Position numbers and translations under genes: made by a program. Shown piece after piece: positions 41,362-49,250 of a DNA stretch of 50,898 nt. Each line of letters opens with the position of its first letter. The first letter of the stretch is position 1. A model generated the notes under the pieces. It saw only the letters and a program-made list of their open reading frames with translations. It did not search any database and was not told where the DNA came from. Origin of the DNA: Triparma columacea (taxonomy: Eukaryota > Sar > Bolidophyceae > Parmales > Triparmaceae); assembly GCA_030267965.1 (NCBI GenBank), contig BRYA01000352.1, positions 1 through 50,898 of the forward strand. The letters run 5' to 3'.

Positions 41362-41518
41362 TTGCCTTGTGAAGTGACGTGATTGACACAAAGGGAGCCT
41401 GTTCCAAAACACTCTCGGCAACCCAGGGGGAGTTTTCATAAACTCCCCCCACTGTGGCGACGAATTGAGCGTCGTCCAGCTTAGCTAGATCGGAGAGGGA
41501 CACGGGAGGAGAGCTCAT
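41258..41518 (-). pseudogene. Truncated OHCU decarboxylase N-terminus fused to copied HDAC tail
   Basis: An 86-residue open frame with an ATG. Residues 1-53 read MSSPPVSLSDLAKLDDAQFV, then GGVYENSPWVAESVLEQAPF and SITSLHKAM. This is the start of OHCU decarboxylase, the third enzyme of urate breakdown, which normally runs on to about 160-170 residues with its catalytic His further along. From residue 54 the frame switches to 33 residues identical to the C-terminus of the histone deacetylase 1.9 kb away, including the stop codon. The catalytic part is therefore missing. Whether a short product is made is unknown; the intact frame means it is not an obviously dead relic. A spliced gene whose later exons were lost is also possible. 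Confidence 0.6.
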
Positions 41519-41625
41519 TGTTGTTTGGTGTGTGATTTGTTTGGGTGTAAGGAAATCAAAACTGGAATTTGACAGGACACGGGTTTACTGAAGTTTCATT
41601 TTCTGCCCCTATTCCATTTCTTTCA
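41519..41625. promoter_or_regulatory. Short divergent region
   Basis: 107 bp lie between the starts of the truncated OHCU frame (-) and the MYND gene (+). It presumably holds two compact promoters. No motif was assigned. Confidence 0.3.
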
Positions 41626-42782
41626 ATGTCTTTTGACAAAGGGAAGACCAGCGCTGGAGAGGTGAGCTAAGGGCACACTCCGCATGTGTTGTGTGTCACT
41701 CACTCGCGTCGCTCCCACACACAAAGGCTCCAGCAGAGAATGATCTCTTTGGCTCTGTCGACACCGGGGGCATGTCACCTGCAGAAATAGTGGGCATGTC
41801 ACCAGCAGACTACTTGGGGTATATCAAAGAAACAGCGCAAGATATGAAAAAGCGGTCGAAGACCAAAAAAACCTCCAGCGCTTGTGGCAATTGTGGGAAA
41901 GAGGAGAAGAAGATGCGAACGTGCTCTGCATGCCGCACAGTCCTCTATTGCTCACCCCAATGCCAAAAAGAGGCATGGCCAGTTCATAAGGCCGCATGCA
42001 AGAAGGCAAAGGCGGCTGCGTTCCAGACCCGACTCGATCCCCGCCCTGGAATGCACATCTTTTTCGACGAGATCGACGCTGCAATCATCAGCCACTGCCG
42101 GAGGTGCTCCCCATGGGCCACCGACTGCGGAGTGGACTCCAGATCAATGAGTCGTACTTTCAAGAAGGCAATGAAGAGCAGGTCGCCAAGTTCAGTACTT
42201 CTCGCAGAGGATGAGCTTGGATTCAAGAGCAACCCCCGCTGTGCCTTCATACCCTGCAGGCTCACCGCCTCGCAACGAGCTCTGTACGACTGGTCGGCGG
42301 CTGAAAAGTGGATCGCCGAGCTTCAGGCGGAGGGCAAGCACGTCCATCACCCGTGTGTAGGATTCACCCCTTCGACCTCTCGCACCGCTTGCCAGGAGTG
42401 GGCACAACTCGAGCTTGGGGTTTATAAGGAGGCAAACACAACCAAGAACCTCACGAGGAACATGATGCTCTCCTGGTCAGACTATGGACTGGGTCGCTAC
42501 TACTACACGATCCAGCAATTCCAAAACGCCATCATGTATGGCACGCTAGAGTTGAACATCTTGAGCAAGAAGAAGAACACGGGGGCCACAACGAAAGACC
42601 CGACCATCTCTTTCAAACTCCCCCCCATTAGCGAGAGCTGCGTCGTTAAGGAGAAGGAGGTAGAAGAGATGAGCGTGAAGGAGCTGAAGGCCGCCATCAG
42701 GAAGGGGGGACTAGGAAACCAGGCTGTGGGACTAACGGAGAAGAGGGAGCTCGTGGAACTCCTCAAGAACAACAAGAAGTGA
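41626..42782 (+). CDS. MYND-type zinc-finger protein
   Basis: A 12-codon first exon (41626..41661, MSFDKGKTSAGE) joins in phase 0 to 41727..42782, giving 363 residues. The MYND finger spans residues 65-103 with the full C6HC ligand set (C65, C68, C78, C81, C87, C91, H99, C103: CGNCG, then TCSACRTVLYCSPQCQ and WPVHKAAC). MYND fingers bind proline-rich partners. The middle region has no domain I recognise. The C-terminus MSVKELKAAIRKGG to TEKRELVELLKNNKK resembles a SAP or SAP-like helix-turn-helix. The intron is only 65 bp and contains the ctcgcgtcgctccc tract. Confidence 0.75.
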
Positions 42783-42864
42783 GTGAGCCCCCCTGTCACA
42801 CCTCGTCGCCCTCCTCCCAAAGACGCTAACTGCCGCGATACCCCCCCCCCCCCCTTCCCCGCAT

Positions 42865-42978
42865 CTCGACCTCAGGGAAGAGGGTTGGTTGGGACAAGAC
42901 TTGCAGGAGCAGATGGGTGGGCTCGACCTCAGAGAAGAGGGTTCGTTCGGACAAGACTTGCAGGAGCAGATGGGTGGG
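42865..42978. repeat. 57-bp tandem duplication
   Basis: Two adjacent copies (42865..42921 and 42922..42978), starting ctcgacctcag and ending gatgggtggg, differ at only a few positions. They lie in the intergenic region downstream of the MYND gene. Confidence 0.9.
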
Positions 42979-43189
42979 GCGGTGGATTAAAGCGCGTTTA
43001 CTCGGGGCACATAGCACAGGGGGATGGGAAGGGGGGGGGGGGGGGGACCTTTTTACGACGAAACTCAATACGTACACAAGAACGACGAGAAAACATGGGG
43101 GGGTGTGGGGGTGGGGGTCCGACAATCGGAATTGGACTCTGCACAAGAACAACCAGAAACACAACAACAAAACCAAAAAGAACAATTGT

Positions 43190-43195
43190 TTTATT
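43190..43195 (-). other. Candidate poly(A) signal AATAAA for the histone deacetylase
   Basis: AATAAA on the minus strand (tttatt on plus) lies about 9 bases past the HDAC stop codon. It lies outside the duplicated 107-bp segment, so the truncated OHCU copy does not carry it. Confidence 0.4.
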
Positions 43196-43200
43196 TCAAA

Positions 43201-43307
43201 TTGTCATTTGCCAATTTTCACAGCACTCATTGCGCTCATCAGCGAGTCCATACCTGCGGCACCCAAGTAATCTTGTCTACCCTCCTTCTTCTTCCCCCTA
43301 CCCCCCA
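43201..43307. repeat. 107-bp duplicated segment, copy 2 (in HDAC last exon)
   Basis: The second copy of 41255..41361. It encodes the last 33 residues of the histone deacetylase and its stop codon. See the OHCU-decarboxylase entry. Confidence 0.95.
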
Positions 43308-45057
43308 GCGCCCCTTCCCTCTTTGGTATTTGCTCCCTGACTTTCCTCACCCTGACGTCTCCGAAGGCACGCCCCTCAATAATTACCTCTACGACCTTAT
43401 TTATTGACGCAACTGCGCCGGTGGCCAGTTTTTTCCCCCTCGTCCTCGAGTTCTCTTCGTAGTAATCCCAATATTTGTTGAGCTCCAACCTTGCCCTGAC
43501 GAGGGGGTCGGCGGAGAGGGAAATCCTGCTCTTGTGCTTCGGCTGGGGCGACGACAAGGCGGCCAATGGATTCTCCGTTCCATCCTCGTCCCAGCTCTCC
43601 CCCCTCATTGCCATCACTACGGCCTCCATGCACAGCGGAATGACCTCCAGATTGTAACCCCCCTCCATCGCAACGACAATCGGGATATTCTTGTTCAGCG
43701 TGAGGAGGGACGAGGTCATTAGATAATACGCCTCAGGGGTGATTAGACAGTCCCCGATGAGGTCGCCCTTTGCGGCGTCAAAGCCCGAGGAAACTATGAT
43801 GAGATCTGGAGAGAAATTGCGCACGACAGGGAGAATGATCTGAGACGATGAGGCGAGGAGCGAAGCGATGAGTGAATTGAGGTTAGTTTCTTAGTGAGTT
43901 ACATTGTGGCCATAAAGCCGTTGCTACCCTCCTCCCTACCTCTCCATTCTCACCTCGCTCCAAGCGGCAATATAATCGGTATTGCCCATGAGGTTATGAT
44001 CCCAAGCGACATTTAGATTCGTGCCTGGCGCAGTCGTTGGGTTTCCAGTCTCATTTGGCCCGCCTGTTCCAGGGTAAAAGTATTGCGAGCCTGTACCTTG
44101 TCTATGGAGAGAAATGTAGAGGATGTTCGGGTCGTTGTAGGTCAAGCTCTGCGTATCGTTGCCATGGTGGATGTCCCAGTCAACTATGAGGACCTTCTTT
44201 GCCCAACCCTTCTTCATTGCAAGCTTGGCCGCGATCGCCACGTTGGCCAGGAAGCAGAACCCCATCGCCTTGTTTCCGCAAGCGTGGTGCCCAGGGGGTC
44301 GACCTATCGCGACGGCCTTGTTGCTGTCATATTGACGCTGCGTGACCCTCTTCACGCACTCGAGAATCCCGGAGGCGTAGGTGATAGCAGCGTCGTAGGT
44401 GGTCTGGTTCACAAAGACATCGTTCTCCCACTTTGTCTCCAAAATTCGTCGCTGTTCCGACGTTAGGGTTGATATCTCCTTCAGCGTCTCTATATACTGA
44501 AAAGAGGGGAGATAAGTAGAGGACAAAGAATGAGAGGAGGAGCACACCGACGATAGTAAAGCAATCAATCTACGATGTGCATTCTCACACTGACGATAGT
44601 AAAGCAATCAATCTACGATGTGCATTCTCACCTTGTCAGTGTGGCTTATCTTGAGCATCTCGGGGGTCAAAATTGTTTCTATGTCCGACCGCGAGAACTC
44701 GCGGAAGATGGAAAGGAAGTGGGGGCCCATGCTTTTCCTCAGGTGCTCGTAAATCACCCGGACTCTCTCGGGCCGCTCGTACTCTGTGTCAGATCCCAAG
44801 TCTGGAGAGTGCTGGGCTGCCAGGGAGGAATCATAGAAGAGGTGAATCAAGTGCGACGGCTCCGCGAGCGAGAGCGAGGACATAAGATTTTGGGAAGCGT
44901 CCTCCTCTACGCTCACTGCACGCACCAACTGACCCCCCTTCATTGGCGAGGTCGATTTCAAAGATTGCAATGAATCATACTTTGCAGTGAGGACCTTCTG
45001 GGGTCTTCGCTTCGCCATAGCTGCCGTCTTACTTGCGGAATCATTTGCAAACGACAT
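43204..45057 (-). CDS. Class II histone deacetylase
   Basis: Exons (minus strand) 45057..44632, 44496..43954 and 43839..43204 join in phase 0 to give 534 residues. The deacetylase core holds the catalytic His pair GHHA (211-213) and zinc ligands D250 and H252 in DWDIHHGND, with D344 in SSGFDAAKGD. The transition-state Tyr385 in EGGYN is present, so an active class IIb-like enzyme is expected. GTGSQYFYPGTGGPNETG is the class II loop. It removes acetyl groups from histones or other proteins. The N-terminus (1-60) is basic and Ser-rich. The last 33 residues are shared exactly with the truncated OHCU-decarboxylase frame. Intron 1 contains a duplicated 5' splice site. Confidence 0.92.
44546..44631. 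repeat. 43-bp tandem duplication carrying the 5' splice site
   Basis: Copies 44589..44631 and 44546..44588 differ at one base near the unit end. On the transcribed strand each begins GTGAGAATGCACATCG. The first is the donor actually used after AAG at the exon 1 end; the second lies 43 nt into the intron as a ready-made alternative donor. Confidence 0.95.
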
Positions 45058-45402
45058 TGTATGCTAAAGGAGGGCGCGCAAGTGAACGACGATAATGGAA
45101 GGAGGAGCAAAATGGGAGAAGGAGCAAAATTGTGCCCTCGGCGTCGATGTTTCAATTTCAGAAAATTTCAATCAGTTGGGGAAAGTGGGGAAAAGAGAGG
45201 TATGTGAGGGAATACAAGGGAGACTTGTTGGTCACTAACGTACTGAAAACTACAAAAAAGTTCTGTTAGGGATAATTGGGGTATTTTTAACCCAGATTTT
45301 AGGAGCCTTTTTCATCACTCTTGTTTCACCAACACCAAAGCCAGATTCTCTCAATTTTGTGCTAATTAAGATCCCACACGCCACCTCAACTCCTCCAATC
45401 AC
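45058..45402. promoter_or_regulatory. Divergent region between HDAC and the DUF1336 gene
   Basis: 345 bp between two start codons pointing apart. Moderately AT-rich near the plus-strand gene. It should contain both promoters; no core element was recognised. Confidence 0.35.
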
Positions 45403-47277
45403 ATGTCAAGATATAAGGGTAAGACGGATGCCAGGCCTAATGAACGGGAGATAGAGAATGACCTCTTAATCAGAACTCAATTCAGTCGAGGAGTCACAGA
45501 CATTGAGACACTGTCTGTATTTGATCAGTTCTCAATGGCATCGACGGAGGGGGGGCATTTAAGAACCCACTCTGATGTACCAAGGAGGTCAAGTGCAACC
45601 AATATGGGCATCTGCGGCACGTCGATTGACCCAATGGCCTTTTTGAATAGAGTTGTTAAACAGTGTGGGGGAAGAGGGACTGTGGATGACGATGAAGACA
45701 CTATGATGCGTTCGAATGCTTGTTATAGTGATATGAAGTACCACCGCCCTAAACTGCGTCCAATTTTGGTTGCACCGACTTCCTCGACGTACGACAACGA
45801 AGAGTTTATCCCTCCTCCCACCGCGCCTATGATCCGAATCGACCGCATAAGGAGCCACAGCGCTCCGCAGAAACCATCTCGTTCGTCGAAACAGAAGCAG
45901 TTTTCAAAGAAGTCACCAAGCAAGAAGGAAATTGTGAGTGACGTTGTCAAGGTTGGAGGCGTTGTTGCATGAATGACAGGAATTGACGACATTAGGGTCG
46001 TCAATGTGCTCCATCATGTTCACGTATTTAACAACACACACACTTACCCTCGCACCCACTCAGATCTCCGAATGTACACCCAATACCCGCACAGAAACCC
46101 GCATCATCCCCGATTTCCTGCCTGTACCTCCGCCTAAGCACGTCAACGACATGCCCGGCCTAGACTCTCACGGCTTCTCTGTCCCTGCTTTTCCCCACGT
46201 GTCAATAAACGAGAGCTGCCTCTACAACCAAGTAAGAGCGTCCAAGGAGCTTCAGACCGTCATCTCCCGCTTGGAATGCAGCGTGAAGCGGATCACCGAC
46301 AAAAGTCCCTACAACGACTCTTGGAGCGAGCCACACGCAGGGAGCTTCCTTGTGAGGGGCCCGAGCTACCTCTCGAATGGAAGCGGGAGGGGCACCAAGC
46401 GACCGTCAAAGCCCTCTCTCTTCTCAATCATCGGGGTAGACTCGACCAAGAATTCAGGGGCCACCAGCGTGAAAGTCATGAGTCAGAGCGAGGAGTCTTA
46501 CAGACACCGATTTGTTTCGGCCTTAATGTCCGAGAACGCCTCAAGAGAGGCCAAGAAGTACAACATCATCCCTCAGCAGGTGCGTCTGTGTGTCTGTGTG
46601 TCGATGTTTTGATTTCCACTACCCCTATCAACTAGCGCAACTTCCGCGACTCACTTTTGTTCGCCGCACACTCGCCGCCGCCACCGCAGTTCCTCCTCAT
46701 GTTCAACTTTGTGCTTCCGTGGGGGAATCTCGTCATCTATTCTATCAGGGAGCAGGATGCCGGAGAAGGGCGTGCGGCGTCTCTGTGGGACAGATTTCTA
46801 GACGGATCGGAGTCCTTCCGAAAGGATAGACTGAAGATGCTCCCCGCTATTCAGAAGGGCCCCTACCTCGTCAAGAAGCTTGTGGGATCCAAGCCCGTAA
46901 TTATCGCCAAGAAAATACCAGTCACGTTCACGGGCTCGAGAGAACTTAATTACCTCGAGATTTCCTTGGACGTGTCCCAGGGCGGAGCCTTCGCAAACAG
47001 CATAGCACACTCTGTCATGGGGAAGGCCCAGCTTCTCGAGGTGGACCTGGCGTTTGTCATCGAGGCCACCGAAGGCAGGGAGTGCCCGGAGCAGATCCTT
47101 GCAGTCGTCCGCTTGCACAAGCTCGACATGAAAAAAGCGCCTATGCTTGACGACTGGAAGGCCCACACGGTAAATTTGTTCGGAGGAAATGAAGACGTGG
47201 AAGGGATACAATTTATTAGGTCCACGAGCAAGGAGGACCCAAAGTCAGCCAAGGAGTGGGAGGTAATGGATATTTAG
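45403..47277 (+). CDS. EDR2-like protein with C-terminal DUF1336 domain
   Basis: Exons 45403..45933, 46064..46579 and 46636..47277 give 562 residues, all phase 0. Residues about 265-545 are the DUF1336/EDR2_C domain. FLVRGPSYLSNG opens it, followed by SLFSIIGVDSTKN, then FLLMFNFVLPWG. FLDGSESFRKDRLKMLPAI, GPYLVKKLVGSKPVIIAKKI and NYLEISLDVSQG follow, and LLEVDLAFVIEATEGRECPE closes it. In plants EDR2 is a lipid-binding (PH/START-DUF1336) regulator of cell death at membranes; here no PH or START domain precedes it. The N-terminal 260 residues are Ser/Arg-rich and probably disordered. A lipid-transfer or membrane-contact role is inference. Confidence 0.82.
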
Positions 47278-47321
47278 GATACGTTCTATAAAAATTTGCA
47301 GCATTATCCGTTTGCATTGGA

Positions 47322-48117
47322 TTACATGTCGAACATGAAGTTCACGAGCGTTGCAACATTGCCGCCGTCACCGCTATTGCCATCCTCATCTTCATGCAGA
47401 CTCACTCCACCTCCCTTGAATTCGATCGTCATTTCACCTTCGTCGTCATCCAGTTCCCACTCAAGAGTGACGAGCCCGTGGCCAGCCTGAAAATCCTCAA
47501 GGCGAAGGTAAAAGTTCGTGCTGGGGTTCCTCACGCGCCCCTCGTTGCCAGGGAGGATCTCTACTTGGACAGTTGTGGTGTAGATGCGCTGGAGGGTGAG
47601 CTCAAGCGCGAAGAGGTAGGCGAGGTCTGCAAGTGGGGAGGAAGGGTTTGTGTTGATGGGAGCGAAACAGGGTGGAGGGAAGCAACGACTCCTGTCCCCG
47701 ATACATCCCCGACCTTATGACACGCAGGTTAAGCTTGTAAGACATCAAGAAGGTTCACTAATGCAAACATTTCTCACCTGAGGACTTGATGGCAGTGATG
47801 GGTCTCGCGACAATTTTGCATCCAACCAATTCCGCGTCCGAGGGAGTGTATAAGGTGGTGCTAGTGCGAGGATCAATGGTTTCGAGGTTGATTCCCGTCA
47901 CGTATGTCTTGAGGATGGGGATGGAAGCATTCGAGGGGGAGGGGGAGGAAAGGCTGGAGAGCGAGGAGATTGGGATCGCGTCCATTATGAAGGGAGAAGG
48001 AGCCTGAGGCGTGCTGATGCCGGTCATCGGGGCAAAAACAGACTCGAGACTGTCCCAAACTATGTTTGCGACGGCAGGATCGTTCTCAGAATCAGATGGT
48101 GGAGAACTTGTCGACAT
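47322..48117 (-). CDS. Hypothetical protein (243 aa)
   Basis: Exons (minus strand) 48117..47778 and 47713..47322 join in phase 1. The first exon is Ser/Pro-rich with NIVWDSLESVF and PILKTYVTGINLETIDPRT. The second has LADLAYLFALELTLQRIYTT, which looks like a helix. It is followed by VQVEILPGNEGRVRNPSTNF and YLRLEDFQAGHGLVTLEWEL, which suggest a small beta-rich domain. The C-terminus is acidic. I do not recognise a family. The acceptor after cataag is a weak choice, but it keeps the frame open. It is convergent with the DUF1336 gene (44 bp between stops). Confidence 0.45.
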
Positions 48118-48280
48118 CCTTGTCGGTGGGAGGTAAGAAAAATTGACTAATGCGATTTAGGGACACTAAAAAGACAGCCTGGTGACCAATCAAGTCGTAG
48201 AGATAGATTCTGCGTGTGTATATGATTTCAAAGGATCGGAAAGAGGAAAATATGAAAAATACAGGATAAACTCTTTGCAA

Positions 48281-49067
48281 ATGGCAGCTTTGCTTAAAGA
48301 AGCGACCGTGAAGACAATTGAAGATGACGCAGTGCTGCTCAAGAAAGTAAGTACTCGTGAAATGGACTTATGGTGTTTCTATTGAAGTGATAAATGGAAT
48401 TTGTGCTTACCCAAGTCGATGGCCCGATTTTTTCCTTCCAAAATCTCAGGGTGTTGTGCGGCACCGCATTTTCGAGAACTGCGAGGGAAAGACTTCATTG
48501 TTAAACGAGCTCAATCTAGCGTCTATTAAGGAGGTGTCCCCTTTTAACATGGCAGCGGAGGACGGGGAATATGCGTTCTACAAGAACCTGAAGGAGGACG
48601 TCGAGATCGTTGACGGGATAGTCAAGACAATAACGGAGCGGTGCAGAGAACCGATAGAGAGGCACTTTGTGGAGAAGATAACGGACATCGTGCTGGATGA
48701 CGTGTTCTGCATCAACTACACTATGGAGCACGCTGATTCGAGGGTGCAGAGGCACAAGGATCCGAGCGACATCACGGTCAATATTAACTTGGAGAGGTCA
48801 GAGGACATGGAGGGGAGCCAGGTGCTGTTTTATGGGACGAAGAGATTGAAGGGAGTTGAGGAGGGGGAGGAGAATGTAAAGGTTGAGGAGGGGGAGGAAG
48901 AGAGGTTCAAGGTCGACACAAAGCTAGGCTGCGTGACTATCCACCGCGGGGACCACCCTCACGAGGTGACGTCCCTAGAAAAGGGAGAGCGGACCAATAT
49001 TGTCATGACTTTCGTTTACGCTGACAAGTCAAAGAGCAGCGCCAACTTCTCAGGATTATATGAATAG
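48281..49067 (+). CDS. 2OG-Fe(II) dioxygenase (PKHD/prolyl-hydroxylase type)
   Basis: Exons 48281..48346 and 48450..49067 join in phase 0 to give 227 residues. The catalytic core is complete: H124-x-D126 (RHKDPSDITVNINLE), the distal H193 in DHPHEV and R203 (GERTNIV), spaced H-x9-R as in the P4H/PKHD family. YTMEHADSRVQRHKD is the substrate-side strand. Enzymes of this type hydroxylate Pro, Lys or other residues using 2-oxoglutarate and O2. An insert at about 154-175 (GVEEGEENVKVEEGEEE) is acidic. The first exon encodes only 22 residues; the frame is open further upstream but lacks an ATG. Confidence 0.75.
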
Positions 49068-49250
49068 GGTTAGCGGTTTCCACACCAAGGTGTGTCTGGG
49101 CTAACCATCGAACGAAGGCGAAAAGGGCCTCGTGTGTTGTTGACGCGGATATTGTATTAGATTCTTGTTTTAAATTCAAATGCAAATTTTTTTCGATCAT
49201 GAAAGCCAAATACAGAGACTTCTGTAAATCAATTCAACCTCACACAACTA

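Larger units (their letters stand above)
42783..43200. other. Intergenic region with poly-C/poly-G runs and tandem repeat
   Basis: Convergent 3' flanks of the MYND gene (+) and the histone deacetylase (-). It contains a C run at about 42841-42854, a 16-base G run at 43031-43046 and a 57-bp tandem repeat. No gene is supported. Confidence 0.6.
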
